A stretch of 9,543 nucleotides of DNA, from the NCBI GenBank assembly GCA_045128835.1, contig JBGVRX010000033.1:1-9543 (forward strand), in the 5' to 3' direction. Below the pieces are notes generated by a model. That model had not been told where the DNA came from. It was given only the letters and a program-made list of their open reading frames with translations, and searched no databases. Below, one piece after another: positions 1 to 6,304 of this stretch (its first letter is position 1; each line of letters begins with the position of its first letter). Source of the stretch: CALVUJ01 sp045128835 (GTDB lineage: Bacteria > Bacillota_I > Bacilli_A > RFN20 > DUOF01). The position numbers and the translations under genes are program-made.

Positions 1-378
1 AGCAAGAGCCATTGTAACCATCTCTAGTTGCATACTATGAGGTAAGTCTAAGATAAATCCTTTTAAATCATTTTCTATCGCTGTTTTTGATTTATCATAA
101 TATTCTTTAAATTGACCAGAAAGATATTCTTTAGTTACTAATTCACTTTTATATATATCATTAACTAATTTAATACCTTTCTCATATAAATAAGGATCAC
201 ATCTTAGAAGAACGCCAAAGAAAGCAATCGTCATTCCTATTCTAGAAGTATCTTTTATCGGACCTAAAAAATCTAATAATTTATAATATGATTCATTAGC
301 TAATTTATACTTTTCTTCATATGACATATCTGCATAATCAGACATACATACACTTAATGTTGAATAAACTTTAGACAT
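1..378 (-). CDS. Hypothetical protein, N-terminal 126 residues (C-terminus beyond the left edge)
   Basis: The reading frame is open from the ATG at 378 to the left edge with no stop. An AGGAGG ribosome binding site lies at 383-388, four bases upstream of the start. The visible part is soluble and apparently all-helical, without a signal peptide or membrane segment. It is rich in Lys, Glu and Tyr. I recognise no catalytic motif. The pattern of a hydrophobic helix (IAFFGVLLRCDPYLYEKG, about residues 51-68), then a short segment ending in VTKEYL, then a second helical block ending in HSMQLEMVTMALA is loosely reminiscent of the TerB/DjlA-type helical domain, but this is a weak impression from spacing only. 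It diverges from the small membrane protein at 486. The existence of the gene is well supported by frame and binding site; its function is unknown. Confidence 0.82.
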   Translation of the reverse strand, partial: MSKVYSTLSVCMSDYADMSYEEKYKLANESYYKLLDFLGPIKDTSRIGMTIAFFGVLLRCDPYLYEKGIKLVNDIYKSELVTKEYLSGQFKEYYDKSKTAIENDLKGFILDLPHSMQLEMVTMALA

Positions 379-485
379 AAACATCCTCCTATAATTAAAA
401 CACACATTTACATTATACATATTTTACTTTTTATCTACTATAAATTTTAACTTCTTGCTTAATTTTAAAGGAGACTAAAACCTAT
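379..485. promoter_or_regulatory. Divergent intergenic region with candidate promoters
   Basis: For the leftward gene, a perfect TATAAT -10 box reads on the minus strand at 417-412, about 34 bases from the start codon; no good -35 box is visible 16-18 bases upstream. For the rightward gene, TATAAA at 439-444 is the best -10 candidate, with a poor -35 (TACATA at 416-421, spacer 17). An AAAGGAG ribosome binding site at 467-473 serves the ATG at 486, with a rather long spacing of 12 bases. The region is too AT-rich for the promoter calls to be firm. Confidence 0.35.
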
Positions 486-845
486 ATGAATGAAGATTTA
501 AATGAAAAATATAAAAAATTAGACTTAGAGAATTATATGTTTTCTCTTTTTATAATCGCTTCACTTTTAAGTATCACTACAAATGAAAAAGCAAGAAGTA
601 ATTATAAAAAAGAAAGCCCTCTAAATGAGGACTTAAGAAAGGAATATATATTTATATCTTACTTAATTCTTTTTGTCTTTATTGTTTTTTTAGAAAGAAA
701 CTATAATAACCTAAATAATATAAATGAAGATAATGAAGAATACGAATTTGCTAAAGTAAGGTTATATGGAAGTATCTTAATAGTTCTCGGTCAGTTACTA
801 ATTGTGTACTATTTATATAACACTACAACCTTTAAAAACAAATAA
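486..845 (+). CDS. Small membrane protein, three predicted transmembrane segments, unknown function
   Basis: This 119-residue protein has no family I recognise. Three hydrophobic stretches stand out: about residues 18-32 (MFSLFIIASLLSITT), 54-69 (YIFISYLILFVFIVFL) and 93-111 (LYGSILIVLGQLLIVYYLY). They are separated by a Lys/Glu-rich loop (33-53) and a strongly acidic, Asn-rich loop (71-90, containing NINEDNEEYE). There is no cleavable signal peptide; the N-terminal 17 residues are charged. The start has an AAAGGAG site 12 bases upstream. It stands alone: the neighbour to the left is divergent and the one to the right convergent, so it is probably monocistronic. The hairpin at 849-872 lies directly after its stop codon and could end its transcript, although the U-tract favours the opposite strand. 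Codon use matches its neighbours. It is real as a gene with good probability; its function is unknown. Confidence 0.75.
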   Translation: MNEDLNEKYKKLDLENYMFSLFIIASLLSITTNEKARSNYKKESPLNEDLRKEYIFISYLILFVFIVFLERNYNNLNNINEDNEEYEFAKVRLYGSILIVLGQLLIVYYLYNTTTFKNK

Positions 846-848
846 AAA

Positions 849-872
849 AAGAATGTGAATTAACACATTCTT
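849..872 (-). terminator. Intrinsic terminator of the lipid-module operon
   Basis: A perfect 9-bp stem (AAGAATGTG at 849-857 with CACATTCTT at 864-872) closes a 6-base loop (AATTAA). The run of seven A at 844-850 becomes a U-tract directly after the stem on the minus strand, so the hairpin best terminates the leftward operon. The TAA stop of the lysoplasmalogenase-like gene (873-871) sits partly inside the stem. On the plus strand the downstream T-tract is poor, so termination of the 486-845 transcript would be weaker. Confidence 0.8.
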
Positions 873-1530
873 ATAAACCTAAACTTAAAGCAATTAATAA
901 TAATCCAATAAAATAAGTTAAACTATTACTTCTAATAATCCATTTATTCTTTTGAATAACAAATCTATCTACAGTTAAGATATAATCACTAGTCATGAAT
1001 AATACTGAACCAATACCCATTACAACAAGTGCAGGTGTTCCTACAAATATTGCAGTTACAAGTCCAAGTAATCCATGCATTGTAATTGATGATAAATATA
1101 ATGCCATTGGATATTTCATCTTACCTAACTTTAAGACATTTGGATACTTATTAGCTAAGAATACAAATAAACTAATTAATCCTGCCCATACAATAAATAC
1201 CCAGAAATAATGTAAGAATGGAACACCATTTCCTATAAGTGATGCTAGATAGAATGTTGCAAAACATACGTTTCCAGCAAGGAAGAAATCTCCTCCTCTA
1301 TTTAAATCAAATACTAAGAATAAATCTCCCATATACGCTAAGAATAAAGCTGCCATCATAACATAATGATGTCCTGATAACCCTTTAACATGGAACATAA
1401 CAATTGCATATACTAAATACATTGTCGCAAGTATAAACTTGTTAATTGCTCTATGTTTAATATTATCGCCTACTCTAGTAACAAAGTATGCGCACAAAAA
1501 CAAAATATAAATTATACTAAAAATAATCAT
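871..1530 (-). CDS. YhhN/TMEM86-family membrane protein, putative lysoplasmalogenase
   Basis: The 219-residue protein is almost entirely hydrophobic, with about seven or eight membrane helices, as expected for the YhhN family (about 210-240 residues). Family hallmarks are GD at 68-69 in AYMGDLFLVF, FLAGNVCF at 83-90 (FxxGxxxF), and SDYILTVDRF at 181-190 near the C-terminus. Characterised relatives (human TMEM86A/B, some bacterial YhhN) are lysoplasmalogenases that hydrolyse the vinyl-ether bond of lysoplasmalogens to an aldehyde and a glycerophospho-base. The two conserved Asp are present. The His I recall after FxxGxxxF (FxxxH) appears to be Tyr94 here, so activity is not assured. It is the last gene of the operon; the AGGAGG at 1541-1546 gives a spacing of 10 bases to the ATG at 1530. 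Family membership is fairly secure; the enzymatic role is inferred from the family. Confidence 0.85.
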   Translation of the reverse strand: MIIFSIIYILFLCAYFVTRVGDNIKHRAINKFILATMYLVYAIVMFHVKGLSGHHYVMMAALFLAYMGDLFLVFDLNRGGDFFLAGNVCFATFYLASLIGNGVPFLHYFWVFIVWAGLISLFVFLANKYPNVLKLGKMKYPMALYLSSITMHGLLGLVTAIFVGTPALVVMGIGSVLFMTSDYILTVDRFVIQKNKWIIRSNSLTYFIGLLLIALSLGL

Positions 1531-1544
1531 TATTAATTATCCTC

Positions 1545-2693
1545 CTATACATTGAATGGTGGAACATCAATTTCCATATCAGACTCAGGATAAGTACAAC
1601 ATGGATGAATGTACCCAAATTTAAAATCAGCTTGTCTACGATATTCATGTTCTTTATCAACATGATATGAACCACTAATTAATCTACTATGACAGAAACC
1701 ACAGCTACCACTCTTACAACGAGATGGAGCTTTAATTCCTGCTCTTTCCATTGCAGCTAATAAAGTTTCATTCTCTAATGCCTTAACTTCATAAACTTTA
1801 TCTCTCATATGAACTTTTAAAGTAAATGTTCTTGGATTTTCTACCACTCTATTACCAATAGAATTGTGTTCTTGTCTAATAGAATGTTTATCAACACCTA
1901 ACTTTTCAAATTCACCTTTTACAAACTTATACATAGCATTAGGACCACACATAAATACACTATAAGTTTCTGGTAAATATTTAGTTAATAATTCTTTAGT
2001 AATGAAACCATGTTCATAGCCTTCAACTTCTTCTTCAGATAGAACAACAACAAGTTTAACTTTACTTGATTTAACATCTTTATAATCAATAAGTAAATCT
2101 TTTCTAGTTCTAGCACCATATATAACAGTCAAATTAAAATCATCACTGTTTTCTTCTAAACTCTTAATCATTGAGATAAATGGAGTAATACCACTACCAC
2201 CTGCGATAGCTACTACATTTTTATTATCTCTTAAAGTATCGTAGTAGAAATCACCACTTGGTTCTCCTACAACTATTTTATCTCCAACTTTTGCTTCTTC
2301 TAATAAATAAGTAGAGAAGAAACCTGCTTTTTGAACTGTTACTTCTAAAATACCTTTCATTGCTTCTTTTGGTGAAGAAGAAATAGAGTAAGGTCTAGTT
2401 ACAAATGATTCACCTACATTAGTAGACAATGTAACAAATTGTCCAGCTTTAAAATAAGGGAATCTTTTATTTTCACTAGTTGATTTTAAAGTAATCTTTT
2501 TACAGTTATTTCCAACTTCTTCAATAGAAATAATTTCTGAAGGAATTACACCTGGATGTAATGCTTTAGATAATTCATTAACAGCGTATGTTTTAGGAAG
2601 TGGTGTCGCAGGAGTTTCATCAACAATCTTTCTTCTATCATTAGCCATTTCTAAAAACTTTTTAATATCATCTGGATTCTTATTAAATAACAT
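1545..2693 (-). CDS. NAD(P)H-flavin oxidoreductase with C-terminal plant-type 2Fe-2S ferredoxin domain
   Basis: Numbered from the ATG at 2693 (382 residues). After an N-terminal extension of about 45 residues comes the FAD-binding barrel of the ferredoxin-NADP reductase superfamily, with RPYSISSSP at 100-108 (flavin-contact RxYS). It is followed by the pyridine-nucleotide domain with GGSGITP at 165-171 and MCGPNAM at 248-254. The C-terminal domain (from about 290) is a plant-type ferredoxin with cluster ligands Cys326, Cys331, Cys334 (CX4CX2C) and Cys365. This is the architecture of the electron-transfer subunits of oxygenases and of NqrF-like reductases, but no membrane helix is visible, so it should be soluble. 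It would take electrons from NAD(P)H through FAD to the 2Fe-2S cluster and then to a partner. The partner most likely is the flavoprotein encoded one base upstream. A longer GTG-initiated reading (2702) is less likely because the ribosome binding site would touch the start codon. Confidence 0.93.
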   Translation of the reverse strand: MLFNKNPDDIKKFLEMANDRRKIVDETPATPLPKTYAVNELSKALHPGVIPSEIISIEEVGNNCKKITLKSTSENKRFPYFKAGQFVTLSTNVGESFVTRPYSISSSPKEAMKGILEVTVQKAGFFSTYLLEEAKVGDKIVVGEPSGDFYYDTLRDNKNVVAIAGGSGITPFISMIKSLEENSDDFNLTVIYGARTRKDLLIDYKDVKSSKVKLVVVLSEEEVEGYEHGFITKELLTKYLPETYSVFMCGPNAMYKFVKGEFEKLGVDKHSIRQEHNSIGNRVVENPRTFTLKVHMRDKVYEVKALENETLLAAMERAGIKAPSRCKSGSCGFCHSRLISGSYHVDKEHEYRRQADFKFGYIHPCCTYPESDMEIDVPPFNV

Positions 2694-2694
2694 C

Positions 2695-4227
2695 TTATTC
2701 ACCCTCCTTTAACATATCTCTTAATGTTCTATTTGCTTCATTTGCTCCACTCTTATAACTGCTTGGGAATCCTAGAAGTCTTTCACCAAAACCTCCACCA
2801 ATTCTTAATCCTGGAACAAATCTATCTTCTTCAACTGCTTGAATTCTATTTAATAATCCATCTCTTGGTTGAGACTCATAACCATAAATAACACCTTGAG
2901 GATGTCCACAGTATCTAGCATATGTTTGAGGAGTAGCAATAGCTATTTCTTCAATATATTCTTTAATATGTGTTTTAGTAGCCATTTCAAATCTTTCAAT
3001 TAAACCATTGGCAATCTCATTTTTAACTTTATAGTACTCTTCTTCTTTAACATCTTTCCATACATCTTCTGTAAATAAGGTAGTCATATAAAGAAGTGTC
3101 GTTCCTTTAGGAGAACAATCAGGATCTGCATTATTTAAACAAACAGTAGCTTGTCCTACATTTCCTCTTAAATTTTTCATAGATTGATATTGCTTAATAT
3201 TATCACTACTATCATATACAAAATAGTTATGATCTTTTAACCCTAACTCTTCTGGAGACTTATTTAAAGCTAAGAAGATTGTAAATCCTCTACCTGCTAA
3301 TTTCCTTGAATTAGTAAGTTTTAATGCTCTCTCTGGAACTGCATCAGCATCTAACAATTTAGAGTAAACATTATGTGGTGAACAGTTAGCAATAACATGT
3401 CTAGTTTCAATTTCAGTACCATCTGCTAATCTAACTCCACATACATGTTTATTCTCATCAGTTAAAATCTTAACAACTTCACTGTTAAACCAAATATCTC
3501 CACCTAATTCGTGAATTCTAGTTTCAAAAGCTAAAGATAACTCATGGCTTCTATACTTAGGAATAGCTGCACCACCAGAAATATAACTATAAATCATATT
3601 AGCGTAGTGTAAGAAACTTAAGTTATTACCATCTGCACCTAAATAACACCAATAAGCATTTAAGTTATCAACGATTATTTGAGGATATCCTAAAGCCTCA
3701 AAAGCTTCTTTAGTAGTATAAGAACCACATCTTAAATAATCAGGATATTTCTCCATTAATACTTGAGGATCTGGTTTACCTTTACTTTCACTTAAATAAT
3801 TCATTGCTCCTTTTATTTGTTTACATATTTCAAAGAAATGATAAATATACTTACTTCCCTCTGGATGTAATTTATCATTTGCCTTAGCAAACTCATCAAC
3901 ACCAAAAGGCATAGTGAAATCATACCCCTCTTCAAGAGATATTAAATGATATGCATCGTGCAATTGAATCCATTCAATCTTATCTGCAACACCTAACTCT
4001 TGAAATAAAAGTCTAGTGCTACCTGGTTCTTCTTCTGTACCAATACCATTGAACTCATGTAAAGATGCTTCAAACTCAAATCTTCCTCTAACAAAACTAG
4101 TAGCAAATCCTCCAGGAATATTATGTTTTTCTAATACTAAACATGATTTACCTTCACTTAATATTTTAGTAGCTGCAGCTAAACCACCGTTACCTGCACC
4201 TATAACAACAACATCGTATTTCTTCAT
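2695..4227 (-). CDS. FAD-dependent phytoene desaturase / retinol saturase-like oxidoreductase
   Basis: This 510-residue protein has the length and ends of the CrtI/CrtISO/retinol-saturase family. The N-terminal dinucleotide-binding motif is GAGNGGLAAA at 10-19, followed by the ribose-binding acidic residue in VLEK (E33). PGGFATSF at 38-45 and GRFEFEASLHEF at 48-59 follow in the flavin-contact region. The C-terminal FAD motif is GLRIGGGFGERLLGFPSSYK (473-492). Family members add or remove hydrogens at C=C bonds of isoprenoid or other long lipid chains, or isomerise them. No carotenoid genes (phytoene synthase, for example) are visible, so the name carotenoid enzyme is not justified. It has a good AGGAGG site 7 bases before the ATG. 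The ferredoxin-reductase gene starts one base after its stop, suggesting dedicated electron supply and a reductive (saturating) direction, which is inference. The substrate is unknown. Confidence 0.88.
   Translation of the reverse strand: MKKYDVVVIGAGNGGLAAATKILSEGKSCLVLEKHNIPGGFATSFVRGRFEFEASLHEFNGIGTEEEPGSTRLLFQELGVADKIEWIQLHDAYHLISLEEGYDFTMPFGVDEFAKANDKLHPEGSKYIYHFFEICKQIKGAMNYLSESKGKPDPQVLMEKYPDYLRCGSYTTKEAFEALGYPQIIVDNLNAYWCYLGADGNNLSFLHYANMIYSYISGGAAIPKYRSHELSLAFETRIHELGGDIWFNSEVVKILTDENKHVCGVRLADGTEIETRHVIANCSPHNVYSKLLDADAVPERALKLTNSRKLAGRGFTIFLALNKSPEELGLKDHNYFVYDSSDNIKQYQSMKNLRGNVGQATVCLNNADPDCSPKGTTLLYMTTLFTEDVWKDVKEEEYYKVKNEIANGLIERFEMATKTHIKEYIEEIAIATPQTYARYCGHPQGVIYGYESQPRDGLLNRIQAVEEDRFVPGLRIGGGFGERLLGFPSSYKSGANEANRTLRDMLKEGE
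2703..2710 (-). promoter_or_regulatory. Ribosome binding site that fixes the reductase start at 2693
   Basis: AAAGGAGG reads on the minus strand at 2710-2703. It abuts the GTG at 2702 with no spacer but lies 9 bases from the ATG at 2693. The ATG is therefore the preferred start. The site lies within the last codons of the upstream flavoprotein gene. Confidence 0.8.
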
Positions 4228-4239
4228 CTATTATCCTCC

Positions 4240-5094
4240 TTATTTTGTAGGAACTTCTACAGTGTAAGAAGTAACGTTATCAATAACTTCACCATCAATT
4301 TGAATAGCGCAAGGTTTATCAAACTTAACTTCTATCTTTTTACCTGTAATGACATCTGCCCACTTTTTACCTTCATGTTCACCTTTTGAATAAGTAGGGA
4401 ATACTAACAAAGTACCAATTCTACTTCTTTTATGTAAACAAACAAATGAAACTTTACCTTCCTCATCAAATCTATCTTGACTAGGAGCAGCTTTCATTCC
4501 TCCACCATAATATTTACCTTTCATAGTAGTAGCTAGCCAAACATGTTTATAATACTTAGTTACTCCATCAACAGTAACAGTAGCATTCTTCAATTTAAAT
4601 TTACCTAACAATAACTTAATAGCAATACTTGTATAATTAATCTTTTTAGTAGTAGTTGCTCTAATTTCTTCTCCTACCTTACAAGTTTCACCATCTAATC
4701 CAAAAGCAGCACCATTTAAAAATCTTTTCTTAATTCCATTAACAGTAACAACTGGTAAATTCTCTAAAAATTTATTCAATGGAATTCTACCTAATTCATC
4801 AACATATTCTTTATTATCTCTGTAGAAATCATTTCCAGAACCACTCTTAACATAATACATTTTATTCTTTAAACCTAACTCTACTGCATTATTAGCAAAA
4901 TGATGAACGGTTCCATCTCCTCCAGACACTACAATTTCATCTTCCTCATTCAATGAAGATAAAAATCCTTTCATATCTTCTGTTTCAAGAACATTAATGA
5001 ATGTTGTTTTTCCATTTAAACATTTAGCCCATTCTCTAGCGTCTTTTTCACCTTCGCCATTATTAGCTTTAGGATTCATAAGTACATATATCAT
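4240..5094 (-). CDS. Diacylglycerol/sphingosine kinase-family lipid kinase (LCB5/DagK-like)
   Basis: The 284-residue protein carries the full signature of the diacylglycerol kinase catalytic family: NPKANNGEG at 7-15, GGDGT at 58-62 (nucleotide-binding loop), SGSGNDF at 84-90, NGAAFGLDGE at 127-136, GGGMKAAPSQDRFDEEG at 197-213, and QIDGE at 265-269 near the C-terminus. The length fits bacterial DgkB/YegS-type enzymes (about 290-310). These soluble, membrane-associated kinases phosphorylate the hydroxyl of diacylglycerol or a similar lipid with ATP. Substrate choice cannot be read from sequence. It is the first gene of the operon; AAAGGAGA at 5102-5109 precedes the ATG at 5094. Being first in an operon of a lipid-type oxidoreductase and a lysoplasmalogenase homologue suggests phosphorylation of a lipid intermediate of that pathway rather than general diacylglycerol recycling, but this is inference. 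Confidence 0.93.
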   Translation of the reverse strand: MIYVLMNPKANNGEGEKDAREWAKCLNGKTTFINVLETEDMKGFLSSLNEEDEIVVSGGDGTVHHFANNAVELGLKNKMYYVKSGSGNDFYRDNKEYVDELGRIPLNKFLENLPVVTVNGIKKRFLNGAAFGLDGETCKVGEEIRATTTKKINYTSIAIKLLLGKFKLKNATVTVDGVTKYYKHVWLATTMKGKYYGGGMKAAPSQDRFDEEGKVSFVCLHKRSRIGTLLVFPTYSKGEHEGKKWADVITGKKIEVKFDKPCAIQIDGEVIDNVTSYTVEVPTK

Positions 5095-5128
5095 TTTAAT
5101 CTCTCCTTTTATTTGAATCTCTAATTTC

Positions 5129-5157
5129 AGTATAAAATAAAAGATAAAATCTTGCTA
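5129..5157 (-). promoter_or_regulatory. Candidate promoter of the lipid-module operon
   Basis: On the minus strand a TATACT -10 box (5134-5129) is preceded, after a 17-base spacer, by a weak -35 box, TAGCAA (5157-5152). A start site near 5122 would give a leader of about 28 bases before the kinase ATG at 5094. There is no room for a riboswitch in such a leader. The -10 is good and the -35 poor. Confidence 0.4.
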
Positions 5158-5162
5158 TAAAC

Positions 5163-5171
5163 TGGCATAAT
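5163..5171 (+). promoter_or_regulatory. Candidate extended -10 promoter for the HD-domain gene
   Basis: TGGCATAAT at 5163-5171 matches an extended -10 element (TGn plus a five-of-six match to TATAAT); no clear -35 is visible. It would give a leader of about 75 bases before the ATG at 5253. An alternative is TTGATG (5200-5205) with TATGTT (5225-5230), spacer 19. The region is highly AT-rich, so neither is firm. Confidence 0.3.
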
Positions 5172-5241
5172 AAAAATTATATTTTTAATAAAATTTTCTT
5201 TGATGCTTATTTATATTTAATAAATATGTTATTTTTATATT

Positions 5242-5247
5242 AGGTGA
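5242..5247 (+). promoter_or_regulatory. Ribosome binding site AGGTGA that fixes the HD gene start at 5253
   Basis: AGGTGA at 5242-5247 lies 5 bases before the ATG at 5253. The in-frame GTG at 5244 is part of this site and has no ribosome binding site of its own, so the longer reading frame is unlikely. Confidence 0.7.
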
Positions 5248-5252
5248 ACAAT

Positions 5253-5888
5253 ATGAATTACATAGATATTTTAAATTCCGATTATTTTAAAGAAACATAC
5301 TCTAAAATTGAAGAGTTAAAAAAAGACTTCCCTGTTAACCACGGATTTATCCATATTAATAATGTTATTGAAAATGCAAAACGTTTATCTGTAACTTTTA
5401 AATTAACCGAAAAAGAAACTGATTTGTTATTAATTGCATGCGCGTTACATGACATTGGTTATCTAAATGGAAGGGATGATCACGCTTATAATGGGAGTCT
5501 TATCGCTAAAGAAGTCCTAGAAAAATGGGACTTTAATGAAAATGACATAAAGATTATTTCTACCGCAATTGGTAATCATGGTGGTAAAGACATAAGCAAT
5601 TATTCTGACATTATTTCAATATGTTTGATTATTGCAGATAAAATAGATTTCATTAGCACAAGATATGACTCATCTAGATTGAAAGAAGCGCATTCAAAAA
5701 CCTTCCCAACAATCAAAGAAACTTATTTAGATTACTTAAATGATGAGTTAACTTTGAATGTTATTGTAACAAACGAATTCCCTATAAACTGTTTCAAAGA
5801 AAGTAGTTATTACAACAAATTAACAACCTTTCTTACCTTGTTAAGTGAAAGATTAAATGCAAAATACAAAATTGAATTCAAAATATAA
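5253..5888 (+). CDS. HD-domain metal-dependent phosphohydrolase
   Basis: Numbered from the ATG at 5253 (211 residues). The metal-binding pattern of the HD superfamily is complete: His34 in GFIHINNV, His66-Asp67 in ACALHDIGYL, His77 in DDHAYNGSLIA, His109 in IGNHGGKD, and Asp129 in IIADKIDFI. Such proteins hydrolyse phosphomonoesters or phosphodiesters, often of nucleotides; additional histidines (77, 109) between HD and the last Asp are typical of members with two metals. The C-terminal 75 residues carry no motif I know. There is no signal peptide or membrane helix, so it is cytoplasmic. It is a single gene, divergent from the lipid operon and convergent with the Nudix gene, followed immediately by a strong hairpin. 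The substrate is unknown. Confidence 0.88.
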   Translation: MNYIDILNSDYFKETYSKIEELKKDFPVNHGFIHINNVIENAKRLSVTFKLTEKETDLLLIACALHDIGYLNGRDDHAYNGSLIAKEVLEKWDFNENDIKIISTAIGNHGGKDISNYSDIISICLIIADKIDFISTRYDSSRLKEAHSKTFPTIKETYLDYLNDELTLNVIVTNEFPINCFKESSYYNKLTTFLTLLSERLNAKYKIEFKI

Positions 5889-5913
5889 AAAGCGCCATTT
5901 TTCAAGGCGCTTT
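5889..5913. terminator. Bidirectional intrinsic terminator between convergent genes
   Basis: An 8-bp stem, AAAGCGCC (5889-5896) with GGCGCTTT (5906-5913), closes a 9-base loop. It is GC-rich against an AT-rich background and begins directly after the stop codon of the HD gene (5886-5888). The plus-strand tail is TTTCTTTC, and the minus-strand tail is moderately U-rich (TTATATTTTG), so it can end both convergent transcripts. Confidence 0.85.
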
Positions 5914-5919
5914 CTTTCA

Positions 5920-6300
5920 TTATATTAATTTTTTTACTATAGGTTTATCAGCATCTGCCCAATCTAATGTTAATAAATTTTCTTTAGTTAACCAAATACT
6001 ATCGTTATGTTCTTTTAAGGTTAATTCTCCATTTACTAAACTACATAAATAAGCATGCATAGTTATATGAAAAGTTGGATAATCATGTTCGACTGTCATT
6101 ATGTATTTATCCACTACTATATCAGTATCAAACTCTTCACTTATTTCTCTTACTAATGCTTCTTCATTTGTTTCGCCTTCTTCAATTTTACCTCCAGGAA
6201 ATTCCCATTTACCACCTTGTGATTTAGCTAAATTCCTTTGAGCACAGAATATCTTATCATCTTTTTCAATTACCGCTGCAACTACTTCTATTCTTCTCAT
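5920..6300 (-). CDS. Nudix hydrolase, MutT type (putative (8-oxo-)dGTP or CTP diphosphatase)
   Basis: Numbered from the ATG at 6300 (126 residues, the usual size of MutT). The opening IEVVAAVI and the WEFPGGKIE stretch (32-40) are typical of MutT/CTP pyrophosphohydrolase proteins. The Nudix box is G37-x5-E43-x7-R51E52-I-S-E55E56, so all metal-binding Glu residues are present; the usual Gly-hydrophobic ending is replaced by Asp58-Thr59. The family hydrolyses nucleoside triphosphates, often oxidised ones, to the monophosphate and pyrophosphate, cleaning the nucleotide pool. It is the second gene of a two-gene operon, 4 bases after the stop of the HD gene at 6305. An upstream ATG at 6321 lies inside that gene and has no ribosome binding site. 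A hairpin at 5889-5913 follows. MutT family is secure; the exact substrate is not. Confidence 0.9.
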   Translation of the reverse strand: MRRIEVVAAVIEKDDKIFCAQRNLAKSQGGKWEFPGGKIEEGETNEEALVREISEEFDTDIVVDKYIMTVEHDYPTFHITMHAYLCSLVNGELTLKEHNDSIWLTKENLLTLDWADADKPIVKKLI

Positions 6301-6304
6301 ATAC

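Larger units (their letters stand above)
871..5134 (-). other. Four-gene operon: lipid kinase, saturase-like flavoprotein, ferredoxin reductase, lysoplasmalogenase homologue
   Basis: Four minus-strand genes follow each other with gaps of 12, 1 and 14 bases. The ribosome binding sites of the second and fourth genes overlap the stop codon of the preceding gene (AGGAGG at 4235-4240 against the stop at 4240-4242; AGGAGG at 1541-1546 against the stop at 1545-1547). The third start lies one base after the preceding stop (TAAGATG). This is the layout of translational coupling. One candidate promoter lies upstream (5129-5157) and one strong terminator downstream (849-872). No internal terminator is visible. 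The unit therefore probably makes four proteins in step. Confidence 0.8.

Noticed and set aside
995..1210. Plus-strand reading frame of 71 codons
   Set aside because: It lies wholly opposite the YhhN-family gene, whose conserved motifs confirm the minus strand, and it has no ribosome binding site.
2694..2702. GTG start at 2702 for the ferredoxin reductase
   Set aside because: The ribosome binding site directly abuts this GTG; the ATG at 2693 has correct spacing.
2695..4227. Calling the FAD oxidoreductase a carotenoid biosynthesis enzyme
   Set aside because: Only family similarity supports this. No phytoene synthase or other carotenoid gene is visible and the neighbours point to another lipid substrate.
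4016..4267. Plus-strand reading frame of 83 codons
   Set aside because: It is antisense to the conserved N-terminus of the FAD oxidoreductase and its operon junction; a shadow.
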